Source: Oscheius sp. JU75 (lineage: Eukaryota; Nematoda; Chromadorea; Rhabditida; Rhabditidae). Taken from it: a DNA stretch of 64,000 bases. Numbering within the stretch: the stretch's first letter is position 1; each line of letters begins with the position of its first letter. Location of the stretch: positions 7,916,501-7,980,500 of the forward strand of contig JASJZC010000006.1 of the NCBI GenBank assembly GCA_037178855.1, written 5' to 3'. Position numbers and translations under genes: made by a program. Below, piece by piece: positions 25,101-37,264 of the stretch. Under the pieces are notes generated by a model. That model worked only from the letters and a program-made list of their open reading frames with translations, was not told where the DNA came from and did not search any database.

Positions 25101-25114
25101 GCCGACGAAGTTAA
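19132..25114 (+). CDS. MFS transporter, SLC18B1-like (18 exons, 735 aa)
   Basis: Exons: 19132-19239, 19278-19337, 19571-19705, 19983-20083, 20121-20205, 20248-20342, 20953-21011, 21305-21407, 21468-21551, 22089-22221, 22431-22640, 22682-22903, 22945-23104, 23580-23719, 23760-23950, 23993-24088, 24843-25011, 25058-25114; all phases fit. Residues from about 325 on form 12 membrane segments with the MFS loop GKYMVRIGSKRM between segments 2 and 3 and the ETFAGLGYTAGPLIGGFLYE signature of vesicular amine/polyamine-type carriers. Such carriers exchange protons for amines across vesicle membranes; the substrate here is unknown. The first 320 residues are hydrophilic, with a dileucine signal (NERTPLLI), a basic run KKKRRRRKRRH near 171 and an acidic stretch. 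Family members have short N-termini, so exons 1-7 might belong to another gene. The acceptor of exon 8 is uncertain. AATAAA follows at about 25204. Confidence 0.87.
19420..19545. repeat. Hairpin repeat, copy 2
   Basis: GATCTACAAAGCTGTAGG faces CTACAACTTTGCAGAGTATC, then GAAAAGCTCAGAAATGCTAT and CTTGATCCC, as in the other copies. Lies in intron 2 of the MFS gene; only part of the left arm remains. Confidence 0.55.
19748..19822. repeat. Inverted-end element in MFS intron 3
   Basis: CTGCGCACCAACGCTAA at 19750 pairs with TTTAGAGTTGGCGCGCAAC near 19803. The inside has a small palindrome (GTATCGTTACGTATCGAAAC). Total about 75 bp. Confidence 0.6.
24120..24540. repeat. GAGC/GCTCG-rich palindromic stretch in MFS intron 16
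   Basis: Within 420 bp many overlapping short palindromes built from CGAGC, GCTCG and AGCCGGCT recur (for example CGAGCTGAGCAGCTCGAGCC and CGAGCCGGCTCGGTACTCG). Base composition is much more GC-rich and CpG-rich than the flanking intron. No coding frame. Confidence 0.5.
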
Positions 25115-25436
25115 TACCTACAGGTCTCCGAGATTTTGTGATATGTATGTACGTTTTTGCCCTACAATCTGTAACTAATTCCTTTTGTTTTTATATAGTT
25201 TTAATAAATTCTATCACCTTCTCTCCATCCTAAAGACTTTTCGCTCTCTTTTGGCAAAGGAAATTGAAAATCTGTCGACTTCTTACCTTTGGATCCTTCC
25301 CATGCCCTTTCCTCTGGAACTAGCTTATTGAAAAAGTTTGTTACCCACGGGGAAAGAAACCAGGTCAGCTGGCTCTAAATTAGCCCTGTTACCGGCTGAC
25401 CTATGTATAAAACGATTAAAAAAACGATGGCTTCGT

Positions 25437-25512
25437 AAAATATCGGGGTCGAACACATGACCTCTGGGTCCCAGGCGGCTTTCTAGCCAGCTGAAATATG
25501 CTGAACCAAGAC
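25437..25512 (-). repeat. tRNA-derived element
   Basis: Minus strand: A-box-like TTTCAGCTGGCTAGAAAGC, an anticodon-arm-like CCTGGGACCCAGAGG and B box GTGTTCGACCCC in the right order and spacing. Acceptor ends do not pair. Confidence 0.6.
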
Positions 25513-25641
25513 TTCATTTCGCTGCCAATTTGTATCCGAGTTTGAAGTTTTGCCGGTCAAGATCGCCCCTTTGGAGAGCTTGTGAAACTGTCAACCTCTC
25601 ACGTTGGGAACATATCTTTTCCTTTTGAAAATAACTAAAAA

Positions 25642-25712
25642 ATTTTCGGGAATCAAACCCGGATTGCCTGGTTCTGTGGCTGGCGTACATCAGCCCCGGA
25701 AGCTGAAGAGCT
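25642..25712 (-). repeat. tRNA-derived element
   Basis: Minus strand: GGGGCTGATGTACGCCAGCC in D-arm position and B box CCGGGTTTGATTCCCG, whose CGGG and CCCG halves can pair as a T stem. Only 130 bp from the previous element, in the same orientation. Confidence 0.55.
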
Positions 25713-26196
25713 GCAACTTTGCGAGGCCGCCATCACCACACATTCGACGACAGCTCTAAGACCACTATCGTTGTTTTAGACTCTACGCAAAAGGCTCGAC
25801 CTCTGACGGGACGGGTCCTGGTTCCTCGCGTTCAAACGCTTACTGTCTACAACGGGCTACGGGCAACTTCAGACACAGATAGCCGTGGACAATCTAAAAT
25901 AGGCATTTCTTTGCTTATCAGCTGGACAGCAGCAGCCCCGGTCAGCATTATTTGCCCTCGACATCGATTGAGAACTCCCGTGACCAGCAAGCACCATTTT
26001 TGCCACTTTTAATCCTAGTTGTTTTGATCCGATTCGACGGCAGCAGCAGGACACAATCACGCGCCATCAGTTGCTCTCCCAAAACCACACATAAATAGCG
26101 AGCCCCCTCCCCGAAAATGTTTATTCTCGCGCTCGAGGAGAAGTGTTTTCGAACAGCTCATTTCTTTATTCCCTTCCCGTTTCAGTTTTCAGAAAC

Positions 26197-29100
26197 ATGC
26201 CATCGAGGATACGAATGTCCAATGGAGTTCGCGTCCCTTTTATGGGCATTGGTACTGGGGGGAAGGTGAGTCGAAGGCTCTTCGTTTGAAAATTAGTACA
26301 GCTTCAATCGCAACCAGCTATCCCTTTATTAGTCATCCTCCCTGAATGGTTCGCTGTGTCCGTCACTCTTCACTGTCCCTTAACCCATTTCTTGACAGTC
26401 TTCCCTGTCCATTTGAGGAATCTTATGAAGTAGATACTTCGATTTCAATGTATACGATTGCTTTCGTCACTTACAAACTGGTTCTCTCTCTTATATGTCT
26501 TTGGCTCATCTCAAGCACTTTTTGACCTCAGTCACGGAACCTCATTTAGAAGTTTAGCTAGGAACCATTTCGGAAGCGGTATACTATTATTCCAAAAAAG
26601 CTCACTGTATTTTACGAAGCCATCGTTTTTTATCAGTTTTGACTGCTACTTCTGAAGTGTATGTCAGAACAATTCGCAGTTTTTGGTCCCTAGCTGCCTG
26701 TCGATATAAGCTTCGTTTTGCCACAAATGTGAGGAATGTTTTATGATGAAATGAATCAATCTTGGCCTCTTTTGTGTTCCTCTATAACTCCGTGCTATCC
26801 TCAGCTGTATGTGCCTTCGAAGCTCACAAGCATCTGTTATTGACACTTCCGTTGGCATGCATACTCGAAAAGGGGAACCAACAATAAGCAGTTTAGAGAG
26901 CCACAGATGAGGAGACTGAACAGTTGCTCAGAACGGCTTTGGAAGTCGGCTACAGGCACATAGACACCGCCCAAATGTGAGGCAACCCATTCAAAATCCG
27001 AAAGAGAGTCCAGGTATGAGTGTGAAGGAGTGGTAGGGAACGTTCTCCATGAATTCTTCACGTCTGGTAAGCTGAAAAGAGAGGAGGTCTTTGTGACTAC
27101 CAAGGTAACCGGTACAGAGCCAATAGACAGTTTTTCTTCCAGCTACCACCGACAGCAAACCAGCCAGCGGTCGTCTTCCAGTGCTTTCAGGACCAGCTAA
27201 AAGATCTGCAGTTAGACTATGTCGATCTCTATCTGATTCACTCTCCGTGCTCTACTAAGGTGGGTAACAAATATCACAACAGGTAGGGCGCAGGTGAAAC
27301 TGTATTAAACCAAACGTTGAAACTATTGTGTGTACTTAGTTTTAGTCAACTTCAGGTTTCTAGGCGGTGTTACACGATGACTTTACCCAATGGCACAGTC
27401 GGTTATATAGCACTCCGACTAGGAATCACGTGAGACGGGTTCAATCGCCGCGGGTGACAAATATCTTTTTTTGGGGAAAATGTTCAGTTCGGACTGAGTT
27501 TTGTGTTTTATAGCAGTGTTTCAGTGCAAGGGCGGCTCTTACACTGCCAAGATGTACTCGCCTACAACTGACATCGAGAATGACACCTCTGTCAACCTGA
27601 CAGAGACGTGGAAAGAGCTGGAAAAGGTTTGTTGCTGAAGAGAGGGTCACTGAATCATTGTAGATCTACAATCTGGGTCTGGCAAAATCTATCGGTCTGT
27701 CCAACTTTAATGTGGATCAGATTCAGCGGATATACAGTACGGCTTCTGTCAAGCCGATGAACCTACAGGTACGCCTGCACAGCTCACCCTCAAAGGCTGC
27801 AGCTTTGCAGAAAACAAGCTAGATAGTCGTACTGACCACTGGACCTACAGTATATTGAGTGGGAGTGATAGGAACCTGACAGGAATACTAACAGTAACAA
27901 CAAGGGAGTGAGCCACAGTCACAGGGCAGAGACAGTAACAGAGACAGCTAGTGACAGTGAGTGGCAGTAGATAGTAGTCGAGGGACAGACAGTAACAGAA
28001 ATAGAGAGATTGTCCGTGAAGAGCACAGTAGACATAGCGTCTCTCTCGACCCTTTCCTCGTAACTGATTCTTGCCATAACTCTGCCTTTCACAAGTTTCC
28101 ACGGTGGCCTTCACCCTACTTTCCTCACAGTAGCTCCACTTCCTTTTATCCCAGAATGTCCGTCTTTTTATCTCTCTCAAGGTTTGACTCTTTCCACAAT
28201 TTCGGAAGCATTCGTCTCGTCTCTCTCATACTAGTAGCTCCAGTGCAGTCCGTCTCTCTTTAGTCCATCTAGCTCTTGTAGTACAGTAGGTAGCCACCTT
28301 CCAGCACGGCAGCTTGTTCCGAGTGCCGCTCCCTAATTGAAGTTCAGAAGCTATTTTTCTTTTAAACATCTGAAGTTAAAAAGTTTTCAGAAAACCTTTG
28401 ATAATTACTGCAGTTCCAATAGTTTTTGATACAAGCTTAGCTTTTTCTCGGGAATCCAGTGACAGTTATGAACTCTCCCGGTCTTTCACAAAGACTTTTG
28501 TGCATTTAGAACTACGTCGGAACTACATAAATGAGTTCTTGGGCCCGATTCGGGGGTGCGGCGCAATGGAGATGTCTCGGCGCGCCCGCAACCGAACTGT
28601 GTTTGCCAAGTTTCAGGCCAAAGACGGCATTTTCAACCTTTCCGATATTTTACACAATTGTAAGGCAGATGAAGGGCTACAACTTTGCTGAGCATGGACA
28701 ATCTTTAAAATGCAGTCTTGATCCCCCAAACCTGAATTTTTTGTAAAGGTGGTACGGTCGGTATCTCAAATGTTTTTCTTCAGATCGAAGTACATATTTA
28801 CTGGCCACAGAAGGAGTTGATTACCCTATGCAACTCACTAAATATCACAGTCACAGCTTATGGTCCCATTGGATGTCCAGGTATGAGACCAATTAATGAA
28901 AGAAACAGTTGTATCTTCCAGGAAAGAAAGGAACCCCGGGATGGCCGGAGACGGGACCAATTGACGATCCTCTGGTAGCTGTTCTGTCTTCAAAATACCA
29001 AAGGACACCGGCACAAATCCTGCTCCGGTACCTAACCCAAAGGAATATCATCGTCGTCCCGAAAAGCACGAATGCTAAGAGAATACGGGAGAACTTTGAG

Positions 29101-29276
29101 GTGAGTTCTGTACCTGGAAATGAGGGTGCTTTCAGAGCAGTGACTTTTTCCTGGCCGATGAAGACATACAGGCGCTGAGTGAGGTCGAAACCAGACATCG
29201 CTTCTACTGTTGGCCCCAGTCAATGAGATCCCATCCGGAGTACCCCTTCACTGAGCTTCTCGATCAGCACTTCTGA
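26197..29276 (+). CDS. Aldo-keto reductase (9 exons, 326 aa)
   Basis: Exons: 26197-26265, 26897-26976, 27014-27104, 27143-27259, 27525-27626, 27664-27768, 28784-28880, 28922-29100, 29136-29276; phases agree. The NADPH-dependent AKR barrel is clear: MSNGVRVPFMGIGTG, HIDTAQMYECEGVVG, FVTTKLPPT, DYVDLYLIHSP, GLAKSIGLSNFN, and the cofactor loop VVPKSTNAKRIREN. The catalytic tetrad is Asp46, Tyr51, Lys80 and His113. The usual HPY in strand 6 is replaced (EVHIYWPQ), and the C-terminal loop that sets substrate choice has FYCWPQSM. It reduces aldehydes or ketones in the cytosol; the substrate cannot be told. TTTTCAG stands 4 nt before the ATG. Intron 5 carries a tRNA-derived element and intron 7 (1 kb) a hairpin copy. 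Confidence 0.94.
27385..27470 (+). repeat. tRNA-derived element in AKR intron 5
   Basis: TTTACCC at the left end is followed by the A-box-like TGGCACAGTCGGTTAT, an arm CTCCGACTAGGAATC, the B-box-like GGGTTCAATCG and GGGTGAC, which pairs in part with TTTACCC. Resembles the 63885 element, which has the same left end. Confidence 0.65.
27845..28010. repeat. Degenerate ACAGT-rich repeat in AKR intron 7
   Basis: GACAGT/AACAGA units recur at irregular 6-12-bp spacing. The same style of low-complexity filler is found in RdRP introns 1 and 4. Confidence 0.4.
28606..28735. repeat. Hairpin repeat, copy 3
   Basis: AAAGACGGCATTTTCAACC...ATTTTACACAATTGTA against CTACAACTTTGCTGAGCATG...AAAATGCAGTCTTGATCCCC; the centre GCAGATGAAGGGC is shared with copy 1. 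Located in AKR intron 7. Confidence 0.65.
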
Positions 29277-30856
29277 GAAAGACTAGAAAAGCCATGTGGT
29301 TCTCTCACTTCTTTCACTCTCTGTATTATAAATTGCTTCCATATTCTGTAAGAGGACGAATCAGTTTTCACTGGAATGTCTTTCAAGATCTCTGATGTGA
29401 ACTGGGTAAAATGGATATGGACTGGCAGAGGCAGTTCAGGTCACGGTGACATATGTATGCCATACCAGTTTGAATCTATTCTTCTCTAGGAGCAGACGAC
29501 TATCAGGGAGAGCCTGACCGATTGTGATCTCTGTAATGTTGCTTTTCCCAGCTTCTATACCTTATGTCTCTCTGTAAACTATTGAGATCACTGTATGAAC
29601 TTGCTAAGTTACCATGTGTTCTGTGCACTTACCACGGACTACACAGTGAATAGAGACGCTACTTACTTCGACTAATGTTCACGATCTGTCGTAAGGATTC
29701 CAAGTTCATCTTTTTATTTTGCCTATTTGAGATCTTTCAGGCTCAGCTGATAGACTGCTTCCCCTTGCTAACTTTTGTGATAGTCCCTTCTAAGCACACT
29801 CAAGTTGCCGAATATTGAGATGACCCCTGTGCTACTCGAAAGGCTTCATGAAGTGGTTTTAGTTGCAGGGGATCCATTTCGACCATGCTACCCTGTCTCG
29901 GTACGGTATCGGTGGCAATCCAGCTGGGTGATCATCGACTGATCTTCCCTGAGGGCAACTATACCCTTTTGACGCTATATATGAGATTACAGAAAAGGAT
30001 ATACTGGTACCTGACATTTGAATCCAATGAGGGGTCCATGGTTTGAATGACCTGTGGGAGAGGGTCAGCTGAGGTGCTCTCATGTTTTCTCTAATTACAG
30101 GGCGGCTTGGAGTCCTCGACACCTACAAAGCTGCCACAAAAGGAGGGAGACACCATTCTTTCATTCCCCATCCTCAATCCCTCTTCTTTTCTATGTCGTC
30201 CGGTATTTTTACAACTCTGTCAGTGTCCTTTGCTGACAGCTTCCGGCCCATTCTCTTCACCACAAAAAAGAGACTCCCTCTGTAATTTTGACCAGTTTTT
30301 TCGGGGGAGTCAAGCCATAAAGATGGTATCTCACCTGCTGTCGGCTTGTCAGTCAGACTGCGCTTTGAGGTCTTACGGTACGGAGCCGGAAAGGGGCAGC
30401 ACTTAACGCCTCGATTACTGTCCAACGCAACGAGCCATCGCTCACAGACCGTCAACAAAACGGGTGCCGACAAAGCGTATATTGTTCTTGGAAGAGGGGA
30501 GATAACTACGCTTGAGAAGGGTCAAATAAAGTTGACGGAGGGGAGGATGGTCAGGTTCGTAGCATAAAAGTACTTTCCCTTCTTCTCTCAACTGTCTTTC
30601 TACCTACTCTTTTAGGGAGAGTACTGTATCTGCCAGCCAATTAACCACAGACTTAGTCAGAACTAACTTGTTATCAAATCTCTCGACATACAATCTTTTG
30701 AGACGTACAAGTTTATTTGCTTTCTTTGTCAGTATGTCCACTTTGTACCAATCCGTTATTATGTTCCCGGTTTCTTGGATTGCCAAAACAAAGCAAAGTT
30801 CCCGGGAAAAGTTGACTGTTTGGCTCTAGAGTAGTGTGTAGTGAAATGGTCAGAAC

Positions 30857-31300
30857 TGCGGTTCAGTAGCTCAGTTGATCAGTCTAGTTTGATAAGTTTT
30901 GACGGAACATGACTTGTCAGTGGGTGGCTCTCGGGTACGGACAAGGAAGCATCCAAACAAACAGTACTCCAGTTCAGTAGTTCAGTTGATCAGCCTAGTT
31001 TGGTAAGTGAAAAAAGATTGACTTTTTGCAACCTTTCCTTCTCTCAGCTGCTGTCCCGCCATTTTTTTCCTTAATCTCTCAAATACTATCGACCTGTCCA
31101 CTTTCTTCTTCTTTCAGGCTCTTAACACCATCCTATCTTTCCCTCTCTGTTACCCTGTATTGCAAATCAGAAGGAAAATTTGGCTTGTCTTCCAAGCTGT
31201 TATCAGGATATGACTTGTCAGGAGTGACTTAGGCTTTGGACAATGGAGCATCCAAACAAACAGTACTCCAGACAGTGTTCAGTATAGTTTAGTAAGTGAG
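30857..31300 (+). repeat. Partial direct repeats
   Basis: Three blocks each occur twice: TTCAGTAGCTCAGTTGATCA (30861 and, with one change, 30973), TGACTTGTCAG (30909 and 31211), and CATCCAAACAAACAGTACTC (30949 and 31249). Each ends near a TAGTTTGRTAAG-like stretch. Looks like an old tandem duplication of about 110-300 bp. Confidence 0.55.
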
Positions 31301-33477
31301 AGCTTTCTCCGTGACTTTCTTCAACCTTCCTTCCCCTCTCTCCGCCATTTTCCAGCGATTTCGAAAATCGCGTGCGCTCATCTGTGTGCCATCACTTTAT
31401 ATGGTGGTCGCGACACAACTTGTGCGCTTTTTGCAGCTTCTTTCTCTTCTCGTTTTTCGGCCGGTTTCCTCTGCCTCTCCTCATTGGCGCAGGGGGGGAT
31501 CGAGCCTAGGCGCCTCGGCAGCTGTGGAGAGTGTGTGGCTAAATGCAATACAGGTTTCGGAGAGACGAATTGTTCCACTTTCGCTCTCCTTGCAAGCCAT
31601 GTTTCCAAGCTGGATACGAGAGGAGACACCTGGCCACAGCCCCCAATCCCCCACCTGCTGCCATAGCGCAACACACTTTTCGAATCTTCGTCCCTCACTT
31701 CTTGTACACTTTTCTCTAAGATCTTTCCCCTAATCACCATAATCCTCAATTGGCATGCGTGACAGTGTCTTACGACCCCCGGTGGCCATTAGCATTGGAA
31801 GAGAGAGAGAGAGAGCGAGCAGTCGACCGTAAAATGTCGTAAAAAGCATGGGAAAGTGGCTGTACTTTTTGGCTCTTTGGCTGGTTAGAAAAGAAGCCTT
31901 GAACGGTTCGGACAAAGAGGTTATGACTATAGCACTGACTCAGAGAAGGTTTGGGAGAAACATTTGACTGCCGAGATAGTACGGGTGTTTGAGCAGTCCA
32001 GACAATACGGTAGAAAGCAGGCTTTATGTAGAAACAATGAGTGGGATTTTTCCTGTGTCGAGGCTTGGTAATGTTATCTAAAACTCTTGTTCAGGGCTGC
32101 CATCTGAATGAACAGTATTTTCCCGAAGGGGCGACAGAGACACCGATGTAGTGACTAGCTTTATCAAAAAATTGATCGATGTAGACTGGTCAGTTTACTC
32201 ATAAATTGTACTATAACAGTTTTTGTAGAAGGTTATTCGCTTCCGTATCCGCATGCGGCAGACTCAGCACTTTATTACTGACAGTAGTGCTAACAGGCAT
32301 GGCCGAGAACAAGAACGGGCCGAAAAGCCACGGATATGCTTCCCGGGAGCCCTTTGGAATTTTTTCTATTTTGGAGGTAGCCTTTTCTGAACTTTGTAAG
32401 CCAATTAGCCTTCCCGCCTAAAAATTCAAACATGTCCCGAGACGAATGTCGGTCTTGGTCCGGGAACACATGACAGACGGACGCTTCACAATGAGCTTTG
32501 GCTAACTGAGATCAGTGATCTTTTTTTCTAGAACCTTTCTAAGCATGTTTACTTCTCATTTTGTTTTCTCTTCCCACCCCTTCCGATCAAGATTTCTGTC
32601 TCATCTCTCTTCTGTCTCCGTAAGTTGCATAATTTCTGGTTTTGGTGACACACGCTCATTGCATCGGAAAACATTAGGGCTTTCCCTAAAGATTATTTGG
32701 CAGAGAGTCCAGAGACTACCGTAGTCTCTCTCCTCAAAAACAAACAGATACTTCTTGACCTCCCCGGATTCGCTTAGGATGCTAGGGGAAAGTGGATAAT
32801 GGGCGGTCGGGACAAGGTCAATCCGCTCTTCATCACTGTATCGCCGAGAGAAAAAACGACGAAGTGAAAGATCGAAAATGAGAACACACAGCTATAGACG
32901 ATGAGAGAACTCTGTGGGGAGACGGTCTTAGGCAGAAAGACGCCTCGTTTTGCAACTTTTTCCTGTGCCCGCGTATCTGGCGGGCCGCCGTCCACTCCTT
33001 GGCGCTTTCCTTCACACACTTGTTCACCGAACACTCTCTTTCCCAGACAACAATTACTTCAGTTTTACCTGGGAGCATCGTTTTTACAGAACTCAAGACT
33101 TTCGAATTCTTCCTGTACTTCCAAGTCTTTTCACTAGTCAGCAGTATACAGTCCTATGAAATCGTTCGTTGCGGGACTGACGTAAAATATAGTGTTAGCA
33201 TTGAATACTCAGGCAATACTCAGGCGGCGCGAAGAATCAAGCTAGAACAAACTGACCGTAAAAACTCGATGTTGACATCTTGGCTCGGTTTATGGGTCTC
33301 GCAACGAGATTGGGTATTTCCAAGATAGTTGACTCTGTTCTCTTCGTAGAGGTCTGTCTTCCTGTACTCTTCGATTCTTTTTTGGAACGCGAACATGATT
33401 CATTCCTATTAATTAACTTGAATACTTTCCTGGCAGTCCATCTGACTCACGTTGCTGTCTGGGTCAGCTGCAGTTTT

Positions 33478-33762
33478 GGGCCCCGCACGGAAAGTCTATC
33501 TTGGTCTGACTGAATTCTCTGCTCTGGAAACTGATCCCAACATTTTTGTTATGTACAGAGCTCCAAAATTTGACCAAAAATGCAATGGGTGGGGTTGTAA
33601 TCCTCAAGTAGTCCTCCTTCCATCCTTTGGTTATTAGAATCGGCTAGAAGCGTGCGCGCTTCTACACTGGTGGGAGCCGCACGAAAAGTCTATCTCGGTT
33701 CGGCAGAGCTGGCTACCCTGATAACCCATCGTTTTTCTTATGTTCAGAGATCCAAATGAGAC
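33478..33762 (+). repeat. Duplicated ~90-bp block
   Basis: CCGCACGGAAAGTCTATCTT at 33482 recurs as CCGCACGAAAAGTCTATCTC at 33677; both copies continue into a TTTTT...TTATGT.CAGAG.TCCAAA end. The copies are about 195 bp apart and clearly diverged. Confidence 0.5.
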
Positions 33763-36700
33763 CGAACATAGTATGAGTCTGAGAGAAGGTCCGGGGAATT
33801 GGGCAGTAGACTGCCTCGTAATCGATCGGTAGTCAGAAACCGAATATGGTATGGGTTTAGACAGGAAGACAGGCAGTTTTTGATCCGTGGTCAGCTTGAT
33901 ACCTTCTTCTTCCGAACCATTTGTCCCCTCACTCTCTCTTTCTACCTGCTGCCAGTCCGTGTCTCCCATTGGCACACAGGTAGTAATTAGTTGCACAATG
34001 ACAGACCCCGTAATTCATCCTCCTTCCTCGTGTCAATCGCTCATCCCCTCTGATCGTATCAGCCCCAAACATGACATACTACCTGCTCTCTTCAATATAC
34101 CGTAATCCTCTTAGAGTATACAGTGCCTCCTCCTCCCTTTGCCAAAGTGAAACAGGCGAGAGACGCACCTTCCTTCTCGTTTCTCTCTCTGTGTGAGTGT
34201 GCGAACCGGTGCCAGTCGCGGAATACCGCTGGAAATTTGTGTCGTCTTCGTCTCTTTTTAGCAGCCTCACACTTTACAGCATCTGCCAATCCCAAGTATC
34301 TTCCTATAGAGACTTTGCTCTAGGTTATGGGCTTAGGATCTCGCCTGAGAAATCGACACCTCCTTTCCCTGTAGCCTTCACCCATTCTCTCGCCCCCGAT
34401 CAATCAATTATTACACACTATTACAGAGGTGACGTACTTTCTATTTTCATTTTTGGAACGTTGTTTTCCATCTCTAACAGCTTCTATCTCTTCTTTGCCA
34501 TCTTATTCTCTTACTTCTGTCTTCCAGTTCATATGTTTCTATAGTTTTTTTCTTCTTTCAAAACTATCGATCTTCTAGTCATTAGATGTCTGTGAGTCTG
34601 TCCAGACCCACGAATCAAAGGTGACAAGGTGTTTGACTTGGAGAGGCTACTTTGGAAGTTCAGATTTGAATATTTTTGTCCTCTGACAGGACGGTAGATG
34701 ACTGAGACAGGCTGGCAGGCTCTGAACAAACAGATAGCTGGACAGACAGCAAAAACACATAGGTAAGAAGTATGCTCGCAAAATAGTTCTGCTATCTTTG
34801 ATGACGCTGACTAGTAAGTATTGACTGAACTGAACAGTCGACAGTATTCGCTAGCACCCTCAACTGTCACTTGTAAACTGAGACACAGAGAGGTCCATAT
34901 GTTTTAATTTCTGTACAAAACAAAAGGGGTCGGGTACGACTCCCGGTCAGTAAAACTTATATCTCACTTCATGAAACTCCCGGAAACAACATCAGAAGGC
35001 TTTTTGTGTCATTAGCTGCTAACAACTAGTTTCTTGTATCTCTCAGTTATCTCGCAATCAGTAGTACACGCGAATTGAAACAAAGTCAGACCCATCAAAA
35101 GTGGTCAAGATCGATTGGCTGTTTTCGCCTACTGTCTCTTTTCGCCTGCTACCGATCATCAAATAACAAACAACAGTCTCTCTCTGCCTTCCTCAGACCC
35201 AAACATGTCACCTTTTCGTTGAGTTAAGTGGGCCGATCAATGTTGTTTATCAGAACAGGTTTTGTGATTTCTACTGTTCAATAATCCTGCCTTCTTCCAG
35301 AAGGGGGAGAATCGATTTGGGGGCCTTTTGGCCTTTTCGGTAATTTGAACGACTGCCTGGTAAAGAACACCCCCAGGTGACTAGGGATCCATGGACTAAA
35401 AGGATCCCTCCCTGTCTCTCTGCCTAGTTCTATACCAAATTCAAAAGTATCTAAAAGACTGTTTCCGTCATTCCTTGACAGTAATTGTCCGAGCCAGAGA
35501 AGACGGAAAGAGAGGGTGACAAGCGGTCTGTCATCTTCCACCTCAGAGATCTCATCTCTGCCGCCAAAAGCGGCCGTCCCGCCACTGGGAAAAGTTTGAA
35601 TAGTAGAAAATAGATAGAATGAATAGAGAATAAAATGCATAAGAGACATAAGAGACTGACGAAGGCAGCACTAGGAAGGGCGACTGAAGCGAAGGACGTT
35701 GATAAGAGAGAGACAGCGAGGCAAGGACGAGGCGTCAATGCCAAAACGAGGACTTCAAGGACTTCACTATTGGACAGCCTGTTTTAGAGTAGTAGTGTTG
35801 TAAACAAGCAAATTTTTGGACTCCAATCTTTTTTGCAGTACGAAGGCTCAGAAAAGGAAGTTTTATGGTCGGCCTACAGCCGGAGAGTCGTCTTGTCCTG
35901 ACTGTCTCGATTCCCAATGAGCTACTGACTTTTGAAGGGTGTCAGTGCTACGATCCACAATTGGTAACCTGTCAGGAGGCTTGGTGCCAAGCCAGATCGG
36001 CAGTTTTCGGCACTAGGTGTTAGCAGTAGCTTGACTGTCAATAGTAGGATAAGAGTTCTGCTAAAAAACCGCAATGGTATCTGTTCGTTTGTTTGTTGTT
36101 TTGAACCCAAACATTTTGTTTAGAAGTTATTGCCAATATTAGATGGCAAGTCAACTTTGAAGGCAGTAGGTAAGTAGAAGAGTTGCAATTTGTGTAGCTA
36201 TAAACGCCTTTATCTGCCGGGTTTAGGAGCTCGGGAAAGATTCAGAAATAGTATTGAGTACCAGGCCTCGATGGTTAGAACCCAAGCTTACTTGAGCTGG
36301 TAACATCTCCTCCCTCGAACAGTATTTCCTTTATATATAGACACGACTGTACGACTCACTCACAATCAGAAAGCCAGTATTGTTTTTTTAGACGGTTGTA
36401 TTCACGACACTGCTGATAGAGATCTTAATAGTCTGCTCTCTTACTCCTAAAACAATAAATACTCTCACCTTATTTATGTCAACCTAGGTAGTGGGTATGA
36501 TTTACTGCTAGAAGACCTAGACAACCTCTCTAGACATGCGCTTAGTTTTAAAGTCTGGTAGATCTTCTGTACAACGTCCGTTTAAGTTCTGTCAGATCGC
36601 TCCTTCTGAATCTAAAGCCCGCCATTTATGTAGGAGTCTCGGTTTGAAAGTACAAAGATGCGATCTGCCATAGCTACAGGCATCGACACCTCCTACGTCG

Positions 36701-37264
36701 ATGGCACACTTTCCACTCTTAGCATTTTTTCAGTTTTACGACCACCTTTAGCCGATTTTTCTTTGCTGCCATCTTCCCAGAAAGTGTACTTTCTCTCTCG
36801 CCAATTTTGATCTCTACCAATTTTTTCCGATCCTCCTCCTTCTCCAGAGAGAGACCCGGAACGGGTTTCTCTACCTGTGTATCTTCGCCTCCTCTTCTAA
36901 AAGCGTCATGTTGCATGTCCCGCCGAAGCTAAATCTAATAGTGCATGTTTGGAGACGACAGGTTTTTCTATCTCTCTCTCTCCCCTTGGCAGAGGCGGGC
37001 GCGCTCCCGAGAGGAGCTTTCTCTCTTCACTCTCTACTGTAAAACTTCCGTGCCAGGCACGACTTTCTCCCTGCAAGCAGTGACCAAGCCTTACAGTAGT
37101 TTCAGAACGGAGACCGTCCTTCACACCTAGAGGGGACCCGGCTGCGCAGAGAGAGACAGTAGGCCCGATACGAACACAGAGAGAGGCGGAGGCGGAGAGT
37201 CAGTGAACTGGGCGGAGACGCAGAGAGAGCCCCCACACTAACGGCACACAGTTCAGTCGTCCGA

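Larger units (their letters stand above)
25115..26196. other. Intergenic between MFS and AKR genes
   Basis: Holds the MFS polyadenylation signal (25204), two minus-strand tRNA-derived elements, and a TATA-like ACATAAATAG at 26089-26098 about 100 bp before the AKR start. A fragment CTGCAACTTTGCG near 25711 resembles one arm of the hairpin repeat. Confidence 0.45.
29277..37264. other. 8-kb gene-poor region upstream of the NR5A gene
   Basis: I find no frame with domain, splice pattern or codon use like the neighbours. It holds partial direct repeats at 30857-31300, a duplicated block at 33478-33762, a worn tRNA-like B box on the minus strand near 31490-31510 (CTCGATCCCCCC) and a plus-strand one near 34925. 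An ATG frame at 32281 (MAENKNGPKSHGYAS) is the least unlikely exon but stands alone. Long-range regulatory sequence for NR5A is a reasonable inference. Confidence 0.45.

Noticed and set aside
35278-35649. 123-aa open frame in the gene-poor region
   Set aside because: Low-information sequence with overlapping equally long frames on other strands and no supporting signals.
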